From contig NW_026570274.1 of assembly GCF_019649055.1 (NCBI RefSeq), positions 248,001 through 312,000 of the forward strand: a stretch of DNA of 64,000 nt, given 5' to 3'. Below the pieces are notes generated by a model that saw only the letters and a program-made list of their open reading frames with translations, was not told the DNA's origin and made no database searches. The translations under genes were made by a program, and so were the position numbers. Source of the DNA: Paramacrobiotus metropolitanus (taxonomy: Eukaryota > Tardigrada > Eutardigrada > Parachela > Macrobiotidae). Shown piece after piece: positions 34,807 through 48,152 of this stretch; position 1 is the first letter of the stretch; each line of letters opens with the position of its first letter.

Positions 34807-37800
34807 ATGTTTAGCGCGGCGATGCAGCACATGCAGGAGACCCAGATGGACCGGCGACGCTCCAGTCTGGCCCCCGGGGAGATGGTGGATGGTGGGCCGG
34901 TGCCGGCTCCATCACCGGGCGATCGTCGTCGCAGCACGGTCATCTCCGTCAGTGTCAACAATGCCCGTAACACACATGCGCCCATGAAAACCAATCTGGT
35001 AAGAAGGCATTTGTAAATCACCAACAGCCGCCCTGATATTACGTAAACGCGTATCTGTAGTTAATGGTGCGGTCTGTTTGTGGCAGCGGTATAGCTGCAA
35101 TGATCCATCGACAATTTAATTAGTTGCAATGTGAGCGTCAGGTGAAATAGTTGCAACGTTATGCGTCATACGCGGTTCTATAGACGTCAGTACAGCCGCT
35201 GACAAATTATGAAACTATGTGTATCAGTACCAACGCAGCCATAACATCTCGAAGGTCACTCGTAAACAAGACGGTGATGTTGGGTTATGCTTATAATAAC
35301 AGAATGTCTCCGTTGCTTATCCACAAGTCAACTTAGATTTAGTATGCTAACTGATGCTTGAAAGATTTTTGTGGATTTTCGCATAGAAGTATTGTCTAAT
35401 TCTTATCCAGGACTTTTGCTACGTAGATGTCGGGTCCAGTTTCGCAGTGTCAGGTCCACTTTTGTGAGCTGGAATCTTTTGAATTCTAATCATTCCATTA
35501 CTTATGATTTGGCTGCATTATTAATTTGCAACAACAGTGTACTTTATGCTCTGGACGATTGTTTGCATTATGGCCTTAATGAATCACATTGATAAGAAGG
35601 TACAATTATTGCTTTAACTGTTCGTAGTTTGTTTCAATCATTCACGCCTGTGATCAGTATTTTACTACAGGCTCTTGTTTTGGCATCAAGCATGGTTGCC
35701 TTAACAGTGTGTCGTGAAGAAGTGCTGCTGGGAGTGTATTATTGTACTGATGTCATAATATACCCAGTACATATACATTGAACAATTTTAATAAAATTAA
35801 TTTTAATGCTATTGTAAAAATGCACCATAGCACTCTCATGGGCAAAAACAGGAATTCAGGTACACCATTAACTGCACCGGACAGGTATCACAGATATCAC
35901 AGTACGTATTGTGGTTTGTGTTGTCTGCTAACTGGTGAAATAATTGTACCGGAGTTACAATATAGAAAAAAATAATGTATGTGCATCTAAATACTGTGTA
36001 AATTTTTTTCTTTATAAATATCTATATAATTTGATATAAGTATTTGGATTAAACTCGTAAGCGCATCACATGAATCTGACCGCATGAACTCTATGATTGT
36101 TTAAGTCCATGCGGTCGTCTAGCCCGAATATCGTAATATGAACGAAATATGATTTTTTTTGTCACAAATCGCGCTAACAAATTTTATAAGACATCATGAA
36201 CTATTAAGTAATCTGTCGTAAATTGGTGAAGCGCATATATTACAGGATACGTCTAGGTTCTCCACTCTCTCTGAAACACCGGTTTCAAAATTTTTTCGCA
36301 TTTAGTAGCTAGTACTAGAGTAGTGATTAGGAACAATTTTATACATATTTAACAAAACATTGTACCGGTACATACCAATTTATCACTGTAAGACTGTCAC
36401 TTCATGGTATTGTACACGTTATTGTTACTGTGGTTTACTGGGAACAGCGGGTAGGCTAACTCTTCCGCTCTCATTTAATTAATTTCCGTAATTACCCATT
36501 GGTTCAGTGGTAGTGCGTTTAGGTATATGTATACTTATCAGCAATACGTATATATCAGCAATATATACGTAGCAGAAATTGCGAATATAGTATGCTTATA
36601 CAGTATTACATAAGTACTGTCAATATATTTATTGTGTTTCTGATTACTTCGATCACCTATGAGTAGGAAGCAGTCCTTATGATCCTCGCTAAGCGTATCC
36701 AGCGGAAGTGAGGATTTGTGACTGTTACTAGTCGCATCAAATAAACTACAGAAAAAAAATGCAAGTACAAAGGCTGCTACGGAGTTCGTTAATAGTGTCT
36801 AGAAACTCTCCAAGCCATGAGAAGATGTAGTTCTATTTTTACTTACCGTTTTAGCATACTCTTGGGATTGAAAAGCTGTACTAGACGATCGTTGCCTGTG
36901 CGCACGCCGACTCATCGTACGTACCACTTACAGCTCCTTAACAAACTCGGCTTAAAATACAGGATGATTATTTATAGCGATATATTTATGCTAGACGAGC
37001 ATCCGATTTGACAAATCACCGCAGTTGTTATGCACATACACCTACATAGTTCCATGAGCAGATCCTTGCATGCGCTCGTTTTACTGCGCTCGACATGGGC
37101 GTACCGAATTAAAAATGCCATAATACTCTTTATGACTTTATGATTTACCGTATCGACATAGTGCTTATCGAAATCTTTCGACGTTGCATTTAATTGCAAC
37201 AGTTAATAACATTCTTCCGGACTGATTATTTTCATCGTAATTTAACGGCTAAGTTATGGCGCCAGCGGCAACCAAAATAGATACGAATCGCCCGGTAAAC
37301 ACTCGTAACACTTTACAGTTTAAATTTCCTGGTTGCAATAATTTTTAAAGGTCCCTGCTTTTAAATGTAATAATAAATTCCTGCTGTATTTTAGAGCATA
37401 AACTCCATCCCGGAGAAAATCCTGCTGCACATCTTTAACTTCCTGGAACATAAGGAAATTTGCAGACTAGCCCAGGTATCGCGTAAATGGCGCCAGATTG
37501 CCTACGACAACCGTTTATGGCAGCAAGTCTCCTTCCGCCCCGAGTTCGCCGGTCTCATCGGCGCCCCTAGTGAAGTCATCGCCAGCCAGCTCATCTCCAC
37601 GCGTTTCGGCTCCCAGCTGCGCTACATCGAACTTCCCGTAGAACTGATCACCGCCCACGTCTTCAACGAACTCGCCAATAAATGCCCCAATCTCAGCCAT
37701 CTGGTCCTGGATTTCTCCAACGCCATGCAGCTCCACGATTTCAACGACCTCAACGCCTTCCCGGCAAAACTGCACACCCTGTGTATCTGTTTGTCGGATG

Positions 37801-40008
37801 TGATCTTTATGGAGGGTTTCATGCGGAAGATCTACAATTTCATCAATTCCGTCCAATCGCTACAACTGATCGGAACGTACGAGCGGGTATCGGAAGAGGA
37901 GGAAGAAGTCCATGAGACCGTCAATATTACGAAGCTGAAGAGTCATACACCCAATTTGAAGGTCATCAATTTTTATGGGGTGAAGTTCCTGGATGACAGC
38001 CATATTGAGGCCATCTCCAGTAACTGTGTGCATCTGGAGTGTTTGTGTATCAAGTTTTGCACAAAGTATACAGGGTCGTCTTTGAAGTTGCTGATGCAGC
38101 GATGTCGGAAGATGAGTTGCCTACTGCTGGAGCAGACTAGTCTGCAGAGCCGATATCTGCAGGATGTCGAATGGGAGAAGACCAAGTTGGGAGAGCTGGA
38201 CATCACATCGTGCCAGATTAGTACCGAGTGTCTGATTAGTGTGCTGAGCAGAATAAGAAATCTCAAGTGGTTTTGTGCCGGGTTTGTCGATGGATTCAAC
38301 GACCAGGTATCTAAGTAAACAGCGTACATAAACATTGTTCTGCCGCATGCCAGGTATGATCTACAAATATATGCAGTGCATGGAGATATAATGTTATCGG
38401 GAGATAGAAGCCAATTTCAACAGTTTTTAATTTTTGCTTTTTGGTGTTTACTTAAAAAGCTTTACGACCTCGCATTAGCTAAATTTAAAATGGAACCAGA
38501 AACTCGCAAAAAATGGGGTAATTTTGAATAGTAGTTTTAATTTTTTTAAGAAGAGGCGTTTGGTTGCCACGAATACTAAACATGCTGATGTCCATTTTTC
38601 TAGGTGCTGGAAAGCATGATGGCCAGCGGCAATGCTCTGGCACTGCAGTCCGTGGACTTCCAGAGCTGCGATAATCTCACCGAGGAAATGCTATTTAAAT
38701 TCCTGGAAGCGCATGGCTCGCAGCTCGTGGGCTTGAATCTCTCCGGTATACCGCCTTTGGTGGAGCATTTTTGGACGCAGAGTATTCCGTTTCTGAAAAA
38801 AATTAGGTTGGTATCCGAAACTTTTATTAATGAACAATTAATAAAATTATTATTACTGAACAATCGTCTAATTTTCCATTCCCCGTGAAACTAAGTTTAA
38901 GGGAAGTGGGCCGGTACATGGTACCAAATTCGTGTACATGCACGAAAACTTACACACTTTCGCGCACTCCCCGAAACACATTTTTGTTTCGGTTTATGCC
39001 ATTCTGTAGCCAGAAGATTTGTATGCACTGGTGTGAAAACCGTTTGTGCGCGCAACATCCGGTTCGGGAGTTATGACTGTTAGAAAATTCCAAAAAGTTT
39101 AAATGCATTCCGGTGTACCAAAAGTCTCATTATGGACGGATCTCCTTCAAATTTTGCACGTAAATGCACATAACCATGAAGATCGTTTTTACACCGATCC
39201 ACCGTTCAAGCATGTTTTTCAAATTTTAAAATGGATTTCAAAAATTTTAAAATTCATTTTAAAATTCGAAAAAAATCATGGAAGTCTGGATCGGTGTAAA
39301 AACGATCTTATTTGTTATGTTCATTTACGTGCAAAATTTGAAGGAGATCGGTCCATAATGAGACTTTTGGTACACCTGAATGCATTTAAACTTTTTGGAA
39401 TTTTCTAACAGCCATATCTCCCGAACCGGATGTTGCGCGCACAAACGGTTTTCACACCAGTGTAAACAAATCTTCTGGCTACAGAATGTCATAAACCGAA
39501 ACAAAAATGTGTTTGGGAGTGCGCGAAAGTGTAAGTTTTCGTGCATGTACACGAATTTGGTACCATGTACCGGCCCACTTCCCTTTAAGAAAATTACTTC
39601 ATATTTGATAAATTATTAGTGAATAATAACGTTATGTTTTTTTTTGTGCTCAGGATTTTGATAATGGGAACCGGAAAAATCTGCAACATTTCCCGCTTGG
39701 TCTCTAAAATCCATGTTGACCAGATCATCGACCACGTGGCAAATAACTGCCCGCGCATCGAACGTCTGGAAATACGTTGGGATCCGACAAATCTGCGCTT
39801 TAGCGACAAGAGCAGCAAATTTGTCGATACACTCCGTGTGAAAGCCGGTCGGCTACGTTCCCTGTGTTTGTCGGATGGAGAATATTTCGAACTGGTTAAA
39901 TCAAATTTTGAACGCGCACACCGGCGCATGGTCGTCCGTACCACAGTGTGCTGTAGCACGACCTTACTGCCACTTCTGCCCTATTACAAAGACCTAAGGT
40001 TTAACTGA
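34807..40008 (+). CDS. F-box/leucine-rich-repeat protein, four exons
   Basis: Predicted SCF ubiquitin-ligase substrate receptor, about 553 residues. Exons: 34807-34998, 37395-38306, 38604-38806 and 39654-40008; phases 0, 0, 2. Exon 1 encodes a disordered Pro/Arg-rich leader (MFSAAMQHMQETQMDRRRSS). Exon 2 opens with the F-box (SINSIPEKILLHIFNFL...RKWRQIAYDNRLW) followed by leucine-rich repeats, which continue through exons 3 and 4. The protein ends in a highly characteristic block (SNFERAHRRMVVRTT...YYKDLRFN). From memory this matches a conserved arthropod F-box/LRR family, possibly the one called FipoQ in Drosophila; I do not assert the symbol. Intron 1 is 2.4 kb, by far the longest here, and could hide a small exon. 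Intron 3 contains a foldback element. Confidence 0.85.
38896..39588. mobile_element. Foldback element inside intron 3 of the F-box/LRR gene
   Basis: A nearly perfect palindrome of about 690 bases. The left arm starts GGGAAGTGGGCCGGTACATG (38901) and the right arm ends with its reverse complement (about 39567-39585). The arms are about 340 bases each and meet near 39242 with almost no spacer. Inner segments also match, for example GATCGTTTTTACACCGATCC against GGATCGGTGTAAAAACGATC. No coding capacity. It has the form of a foldback or MITE-type DNA element and would form a very long hairpin in the pre-mRNA. Confidence 0.85.
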
Positions 40009-41490
40009 TTGACTACCTTTTTGTTTTTCCAGTTGACAGTGCTTTTTCTTGGTGAACAGTGTACAAACTGTGCGGATACTTGTAATGTCTATGTTCGTTA
40101 AATTCTGCCGTGTACTTACCTTAAGTTTCATATTGAAATCAGTATTTACTGATTTTCATAGTGAAAATTTTAAATAGAAATCTGAATGGTGAATTTGTTA
40201 ACGTAACATGAGATTTGATAAAAAGACTGTAATCAAGGGTAAAGTTTAAAAGATTAAAACGCCCACGCTACGCGTGAACATCCTTTAGTGTCAGCTTATT
40301 TAAAACAGAGACACAGAGACACCAAATATTCACAGATTTAATACACTCAGTATTGTGTTTTAAGTTTATCAGCCGTACCCCCATTTAGTACGCAAAATGT
40401 CAAATATACTCAAGGAAATTTCGTGACTGCTACACCCCGCTTACTATTATTTCATCTAAAACTGGTTTGTGTAATCCTTAACAGTACTATGGTGCCGTTT
40501 GACTTTCATCGTTACGTTCGTGACGACTTGCTCTTTTGATAAAGTGAGATTTTAATCGAAAGAGAAGTTATCAAATGGGTTAAATCTGCGGTGACTTTAC
40601 CCTGTTTACGCAACGGAGTGCTGTACTATACGGTAGGGTCTGAGTAGATACTTCCATGCATTTCGGTACAAAAAATTCGAGCTGCGACACCATCGTGTGA
40701 CGCATTATGTTATGAAAAAGGGCTGTTTTCCATAATACATGACGTGTAAGATATTAATTTTCCATGTTATACGAGATTACAATAATGTGGTGAAACTAGA
40801 TATCCGGTTCACCTTACTTATTGCTGACGTAGTATGCACAATCTCATGATATACAATATTCATTCTCTTCGGATGATATCCATAATACTTCGGCGTTAAC
40901 TAATAGGTTTATGTTTAGGCTGAAGTTGCAGGCGTGACCCGGATGGCATATCCAATAATTCCAATTCCCTTAATTCAAGCACAATCTCATACAGCGCTAA
41001 TGGTTATTAATTTTCAGTATACCTACCTTACTATTTTTGGCTCATGCTGCATCCGGTTTCAAGTTTCTGTGTTGTTGTGAGCAATATGTAATTCATTCTT
41101 CGAATAAATTATTTGGAAACAGTGAATGACGCATGCATAGGACATAATAATAAGTATGTTATATTTCGCGTCCTAAAGATTAATACGCACCACCTTATTT
41201 CATTTCAAATCACACAACATAAACAGCAAGATCCACGCAGCCTACACGCCAAGTAACGTCGATCATTGTTTCGCATTTTTATCATTAGTTTTGATTCACG
41301 TTAGAAATAAAATAAAAACAGCTAGCTTTGAAAAAAATTAAACAACATACACCTACTAAGAATTTTTACAAACAGCTCTGTTTTAAACTTACAAACAGTT
41401 CTGTTGATTTTGTTCGCAAGAAAAATAAACATTTTTCGCGCACCCAACAGCAGAGAAAACGTTGATTTGAAAGCAATAATGTTCCGTCGG
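40009..41490. other. Intergenic, convergent 3' flanks
   Basis: 1.5 kb between the F-box/LRR gene (+) and the two-exon GPCR (-). No gene recognised. Confidence 0.4.
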
Positions 41491-42735
41491 TCAGTAGTTT
41501 TTAAGCGGAGTCGTTGCAATGCCGCATGAATTCCCTTTCGCGCTATCAGGAATTTTCACCAGGCCACTGTCGTTATGCGACTGCTGCTTTTGATGGCTGA
41601 GCTGAACAGTGTAAAGCAGATCGATACAGCGCTTTCGAAGTGATTTCCGGTATTCCGGGTTTACGGCAAAAAAGAAAACCTGTAAAATAAATCGGGGGAA
41701 ATTAAATCCAATTAACTTTGTCAGAGTCTCGTGATTTTCGTAGAATTTTAAAGAAAATGGGTAGGTGATATGTGTAGCTAGAAATCAGTACATGATGTAC
41801 ATCATAAGGTTAATCATTAATTATCGTCTTCTTAAATTAACGGTACACAATCTATTTACCGGACTCGCAGCATAGCCAAGTACTTGAGCGCCTCTTGTAT
41901 ACAACAACAATTTGATCTCCTTATTCCACCAAGTCGCATAAAACATATTCAAAACTGCCGGCGGTAATATGCAGATGCAGTACCAGACATAAGACAAAAA
42001 CAACGCTTTAGCAAGCGACATCCGTTTCTTCATCACAAGACGTTGGTGTATCTCGTTAGCCGTATCGGTGCTTAGATTGCCGCGCCCTTTCATTAATCGC
42101 GAAATGAGAAACAAACTAATGTAGATCATCCCCAACAGTACAATCGGCAGGTAAGTCCCGGTGGCGCCCAGTATTGTAAAGGTCGCGCCCTTGTTCTGGG
42201 TGAGTCCGCACGCACCCGAATGCAGCATGCCAGAGCGTAATCCATTTACGAAGTTCAATGTCGGAATGCTGCACGCAAAGGCGATGACCCACACAATAAC
42301 TAACAGCAATGTGGAGAATCGCCGCGATGTGATTCTCGTATAGAAATGTGGCAGGGCCACCGCGATTAGCCGGTTAACCGCCAAGACGACGTTCGTCCAA
42401 TTTCCGGCATAGATGATGAGCAGTAAGAAAAATTCCACAAAAACACAGTCATAGGAGAAAGTTATGTGGGATTGCGTTAAGTAAATGGGCAGTACCGCCA
42501 CCGGACTGACAATTAGACAAAAGGTCAGGTCGATCGTCAGAGAGTGCGCGATGAGCAGACCGGAGCCGCTCTTCAGTTTGCCGAGTTTCGACATAGTATT
42601 GAGTAGTACAACAATGAGGATGGCGCCAATTACGCCGATACCGAACTGGAAAGTAATCCAGATATTTAGCTCCACTTTGGTCAGAGATTTTGTGCTGTTA
42701 GATGAGATATTAGATGAATTCCATGGAGCCGACAT
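41491..42735 (-). CDS. Rhodopsin-like GPCR, two exons
   Basis: Predicted class A GPCR of 354 residues, distinct from the NRVWA-type receptors here. Exon 1 (42735-41860) has a sequon-rich N-terminus (MSAPWNSSNISSNSTK), helix 2 with SLTIDLTFCLIVSPVAVLP (L..D kept), helix 3 ending VLAVNRLIAVALPHFY (NR for DR) and helix 6 LFLSYVWYCICILPPAVL. Exon 2 (41679-41491) completes helix 7 as SPVFFFAVNPEYR, with S-P-V-F-F in place of NPxxY, then helix 8 and a 40-residue tail. The 180-base intron is phase 0 (donor GTAAAT, acceptor TTTTACAG). Without splicing, exon 1 would run on into only 14 codons and lose helix 8. An in-frame ATG at 42807 would add 24 residues. Confidence 0.82.
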
Positions 42736-44894
42736 TTTCCAGTTGCATTCAGCATCCAAATAATTTTGCACCAGGTAAGATATGTCAGGTTTGTCCGTTC
42801 TGTCCAAGTTCAGGTTGAATTAGGCAGATTATGCCGCAAATAGCAGCGTCACCAAACAAATTCAAGTAAAGATGTTCAGGTGAAAATCAATGCAATAACT
42901 CACGGCCGAGTTTGGTATTTCTTAATCATTGGGATGTGGCTCCAAGAATCGTCCCACGTGTACAGTAAAGTGATACGAGCAAACATCTTTAAGGCTTCTT
43001 TAACAGGTTACTAAACAAAAACACTTCGGCGAAAGGAGATTAAGCGTTCTGGAGAGGCGGAAGTCGATCCCTGATTCCGAGCGTAGATTAAAAAAAATCC
43101 TAGTTTTGCGATATCTGCTATGGAAATCAAAGTCGCCCGATGAAGATGTCGTAAATAAGAAGAAAAGGAGAGATTTCAAATAAAATCACTTTGTTTCTGA
43201 GTACGTAACAGCGGCGTCGCCAAATTCCATCGCTGACGTAACATTTTTGTAACAGTTAATTTTATTTATCCGCACTATAATAACTGGCAATGTTTGAAGC
43301 AGAATCCATTATGGAAAGTTACCGATGCCGAAGGAGAATTAGCGGCAGACATCACCAAACAACCGGAAATGAATCTAAGCGCTCCTTATAACAAACCATT
43401 CGAGCGCGTAAAATACGGCACGTGGGCGTGCGTCAGAGCAGTCACGTCGCCGTTCGACGCATCTGTGCAGTATATTTACAGGTTGTACTACTACCGTAGT
43501 ATGTATAATATGTCACCGGCAAACATACCCCTCGTTCATAATATAATATTCTGACCCCGCGTTGCCCGCACTACCTTTGTCGATACCGTTTTACCTCTGT
43601 ACGTGTATTTAGGCCGGCTTCTTGTACCTAATTTAGTTGAGAGCACAGGTACGCAATGCGCTCCACGTCGGAAAACAGGGAGTACCGTGGGATGTTGCCG
43701 GTATTAGCCCAATTTCACTATACACTCCCCCTAGTCTATGCATTTATTTAAGAGCATCGAATGAAGTTTCTTGGTAGCGCTCACTCAAGAATTGTATTGT
43801 AACACTGTTTGCACCGTCAGAAACTGGAATTAAAATAATTGCTAAGATGGTTGATTGGCGAAGTTGGAGAGTTACGTTGCCACTTGTGGCCGCTGCCTGT
43901 GGTATTCCACTAAATTTAATACGTACTAAAAAATATCACGTAATATCTTCACATCCTTGGAAGAAATGCTACGAGTATAATATTATAATAGTACATCAGC
44001 GCGTAAACACGTTGCAGCAAAAATCGAAGCACAGTAGATGAATATGTTTATCTAACATTATTGCACTATCTGTATAAAACTGCTGTAGAAGATCTCACTT
44101 TTACTTATTTAACATTGCCCTAAATGTTTATGAAACACCAATACATAATTTAATTATGAGCGACTCAGCGAATACAAATAAATATAAAGATACAGACAGC
44201 ATTCAAAAAAGTTGCATCGTACAGCGCTAACTTAAAGCGGAAACAAACGGCCAAATTACAGAAAACATCTGGTCTAAATTAGCCGAGTGTGGCGCCGATC
44301 CCAAGATGAATGCCACGTTTGCACGTTGAATTTTGACGCTGATCCTGATACATTATTTCAATACACCGGTACTTCTGGTAAGTGGAAACGAAATAAATTT
44401 GATGCAAAAAAGTTGAAATCTCTAAAATTGTTTATTCCACAATGAAAAGCAAAACTTCTGGACATATATATGAAGGCGCGAATTATACAGTTATGTATAA
44501 ATTCAGCAACAACTTTGTACAGCGTGCACTTATTATACCTAATTTATTTAGGAAGCCAACCACTTTCGATAAAGTTACAATAGTATTACAAGCGCATTTA
44601 TCACTGGAAACAAAACAGTCTCAATATGAATAGGTGAAGTCGGGAGGTATCAAAACAAACGTTACGCAACCACAAAACATTTTCGGTTATTCTGATCTTT
44701 GTTGCTAATAGTTATTGTTGTTATTCAGCAGTTACGTACTAAAAAATCCAAAATGACAATTATTCGCAGTATGTTGGTGCACTGTCAGTTTTAAGGCATT
44801 TATAGCTAGCTATCGCACTTGCAAAACTAATGCTGTACAGTATAACGAACAGATGATACGTACGTGTACAGATACTACGCAGTATCTGTGAAGG
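42736..44894. other. Gene-poor stretch
   Basis: 2.2 kb without a supportable gene. A frame at 43847-44041 starts with a Val/Ala/Leu-rich N-terminus but has no other support. Confidence 0.35.
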
Positions 44895-45276
44895 TCAATG
44901 TCAAAACTCCGGCGGAAATTCTGGTGGTCAAACCGCCGGCGGAATTTTGGTAACTTTTTAGTTTCATTTACAGTGCATACTTAAAAACAACTTTGCAAGG
45001 AAAGGTGTTTTTACATAGATTCGGGCGTTTGTTTATTATTGTTGACTGTGTTTTTGCCGAACGACGAAGCATGTTTGAGAGCTAACAGTACTCTGTAGTA
45101 TGATTTTGTTTCGAGCCCAGTAGTACATTCATAGTGTTGTAATCTTGAAAGTACTTTTTGTATCTTGTATTTGTAAGTACTTGGAATCGCTTTAACAATA
45201 AGTCTGTTTTTTATCAATTTAGGTTTTCCGCAAAAAAAATGGACGTGCAGAAATTCCGCCGGCGTTTTGACCACAT
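44895..45276. repeat. Inverted-repeat patch
   Basis: The left side carries two direct copies of a TCAAAACxCCGGCGGAATT-type block (44900-44950). The right side (45246-45273) carries the same block inverted. The 300-base interior has no coding sequence. It may be a decayed MITE. Confidence 0.4.
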
Positions 45277-45998
45277 AAAATTTTCGCAGGCGCGGCCAGC
45301 TGTAGCTGCAGTGCGCTGTGAATTAAGGGATTTAGCCCGGTACATACCGGTAGTACCAACTTCGTGGATCTAAACCGTTACTCGCCGGCATAAAATTCTC
45401 CCAGCCGGGTCCACTCTGTGGCATGCGGAATTAAAAAACCCAAGCCTTACTCGTATTATTTTCTGGAATCTGAACGTCGGCAGCACGTCGTCGTTGGACC
45501 AAAATGCCGACGATTTTGTACTAACGATATTTCACCGTTTATCGTTAATTCGTGATGTTTCTCGCTATCGGAATATTTGCACAATATGAGTACGATATCT
45601 TCGCATTTCAGACACCAGAAACACGGAATTCTCCACGTTGTTCTACATAAAAAACGATTGTACAAACGTTTTGATCATGAAAAGTCATGAAAAGTCATTC
45701 AATACGTTTTAAACAAAAGTTTTCGCTGCATAGATATCGTATAAATACAAAATTTAAAAATTTATATGGATTAATAACGGAAAGGGCAGTTAACAAAGCA
45801 CACTACAGCCTAAAAGAATCCGATGCCATAATGAAGTTTTCGCAAGTTGCTACATGTGTTCTTATGTGGATAATAATTACATAATTTACCTCTCTCTGTA
45901 CAGCGATAATCTTTGAAAGAAAATACTTTACACTCACGAGTTACGACCGCAGTTTTAGTCTACTTGCAAAACTGCCTATGGAAGCAGAACAGATACAC
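45277..45998. other. Intergenic region before the tandem array
   Basis: No supportable gene. The last 40 bases already resemble sequence upstream of other copies of the array promoter (ACTGCCTATGGAAGCAG). Confidence 0.35.
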
Positions 45999-46178
45999 CG
46001 TGTCAGAACCTAAACCACACATCCTTATGAAGTGGACCAGGGCAACGTCCTGTTCCTCAGAAAAATTTCAATATCAGCGTACACACGTCGGCGAATTTGC
46101 TTAATAGGTTCAAAGAAACATGTCCACTTCCTCGTACACGTGATGGAAACTAAAATTTCGCCAAATCTTAATATAAAA
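45999..46178 (+). promoter_or_regulatory. Array promoter module, copy 1
   Basis: CGTGTCAGAACC, then AAGTGGAC, then CTCAGAAAAATTTC and ATATCAGCG, ending at a TATAAAA (46172-46178) 190 bases before the ATG. The same ordered blocks precede every member of the array. Confidence 0.75.
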
Positions 46179-46361
46179 TCGGCTACCATGACACTTTACC
46201 TAGCAACTTCCGTGAAATGTAGCGCGTCTTCTGTACAGCTACATAGTGTTCGCATCTTTGCTTTGTTATTTTAATTGGCAGAACTTCTGAACCGGTTTCG
46301 GGCCTTCAGACCACCCGGCAAAGTTCACCTACTGCCATTTTTTTTACTTTTTCCTCTCATC

Positions 46362-47012
46362 ATGCTGCCGCCCATCTCGTTTTTGATCTTGGGCGCGAGT
46401 ATTTCGCTTATCGTAAGTGTCAGTTCCGAAAACTTAGTGCACTTATGACAAACAGTGCTACCTCAACTTTTGTAATGATTAATAATTTTTTAGCGCACTG
46501 TAGAAATGCAGCCATACACAACCTTCGAAGAAACCCACCGGATCAATCCGGAATTCGGTATGCCGAAGCACAATGCCACAACTGTCGTTCCAGCAGCACT
46601 ACATAACAATGTATTCCGAGAGCCTGATTATCCGAATGGACAGCCACTTCCGATGCAGTATCGGAGTATGCCTGCACTCTTCGACCCGGCATCCACTGGA
46701 GAAACACATGTTAATCACTCCCGGAAACTTCCCGGGCTCGCACAACCGGCTACGTTTATCCATACTGGAGAGAATCTCAACATAACGGCAGAAAGAGTTC
46801 AGGCAGAAGAAGCGGCAGCAGCGAATACAACGCCATCACCTTGCGGTCCCGATGTCCACCCTGACGATTGTATTGACGACAACCTTGACGTTACTAATAG
46901 TACGGAATCGATACCCGAAACGACAACACCATTCGAACCTGTCAACGAGCCGGAATTCCTCAAGCTGCTGATCGGCCGCGATCTCGAAAACAGCACAGAT
47001 ACTCGGGGTTAA
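46362..47012 (+). CDS. Array member 1: Thr-rich secreted protein
   Basis: 189 residues, family not recognised. Exon 1 (46362-46412) is a 17-codon hydrophobic signal segment (MLPPISFLILGASISLI) ending at a GTAAGT donor. Exon 2 (46494-47012) starts in phase 0 after TTTTTTAG. It reads RTVEMQPYTTFEE, then YRSMPALFDPAS, then the family signature FIHTGENLNITAERVQAEE, and ends in a Thr/Pro/Glu-rich tail with four or more N-glycosylation sequons and two cysteines (PCGPDVHPDDCID). It should be secreted or, if the signal is not cleaved, anchored. It is acidic and probably disordered. The orientation, promoter and two-exon plan match the seven other copies downstream. Confidence 0.75.
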
Positions 47013-47753
47013 TTTTTCAAATGTTTCTTGTTTTATTTTGTTTGTAACGCATTCCCGCCGTTTGATCCTGCAGAGCAAATATTAAGTTGCTTGATAGTGT
47101 TGAGAAAAGTGCCGGGAACGCCGGGAACGTTACTTGAAACTGCGTAGGATCACTGTTTTCCTGTTTTTTATTGTCTGCCAACTTTTAAATTATCTGTTAC
47201 AAAATTGCAGCTAGTTAGTTATTTTTTTTCTATCATGGCGAAGTAGGTTCACTACAGGCAACAACAACAGATTGTGTTAAATTAATGTTTTTAATGTGTT
47301 ACGATTTTTCGCTGCTATGCAATTTGATAAAAAAAGTTGCGCTGCATTGCGGCGAGCCGGCTACGATATCAAATTCATTTTGTACAATGAGACAAAAATT
47401 TTGTAAATCTGATGGAATTACAGTTAAAGTATTGATCAAATTAAACGTAATAAAATCATAATACATCATGTAAATTCTTTCGTATCTAAGCACTAATTGT
47501 GTTGGTCCAGCCAGTCCCAGCAACAAAGTGGGCACAAGGTTCCCGCTTTGCTTGCTCAGCAAAAAGTACTTGACCGCATAAATAAGTAACAAAACAGATA
47601 TCAATCAAGAATACACACAAAAGAAACGTACACGGGCAGCGATGTTCATAAATTACAAACTGCTGGACTGTTGTCTAAAAGGTGCAGAGGTATTTCCACT
47701 TTGTTGCCGAACGTAGGGCGCCAAACTGCCTGTGAAAGCAGTATATCCACATC

Positions 47754-47971
47754 GTGTCAGAATCGAAGCCGCTCACTTTGTGAAAACAGCGAAGTGGATA
47801 CGGAAAACGTCCTTTTCCTCCAAGAAATTTCCATATCAGCACATTTACACAATTAAGACAATTTCATTTTCTGCACTTTTAACTGAATTCTGCATATCAG
47901 ATTCACAGAAACATTTCTGTTTCTTCGTACGCACTAAGAAAACTAAAGTGTTGTTGAATTTTACTATAAAA
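47754..47971 (+). promoter_or_regulatory. Array promoter module, copy 2
   Basis: GTGTCAGAATC, GAAGTGGATACGG, CTCCAAGAAATTTCCATATC and a TATAAAA at 47965-47971, 188 bases before the ATG of array member 2. Confidence 0.8.
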
Positions 47972-48152
47972 CCGGGTACAATGCTTCCTGTTGGTAACGG
48001 CCGGCATATCGGCATGTTGCACAAATTTTACTGCTTTCAGTTTACGCTTAAATGCCGTTACTTGCGTATCGATTACTGCTCTAAATTTGGACTTATGCGC
48101 AATCAGTTCAGGAAATTTTGTGAAGAGCTACAATCCGCCATTGCTCTAAACC

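Noticed and set aside
36497-36575. tRNA-like A box (TGGTTCAGTGGTAG)
   Set aside because: No B box, acceptor stem or anticodon arm can be folded downstream; chance resemblance.
37515-37856. 113-codon minus-strand frame
   Set aside because: Antisense shadow of the F-box/LRR exon 2.
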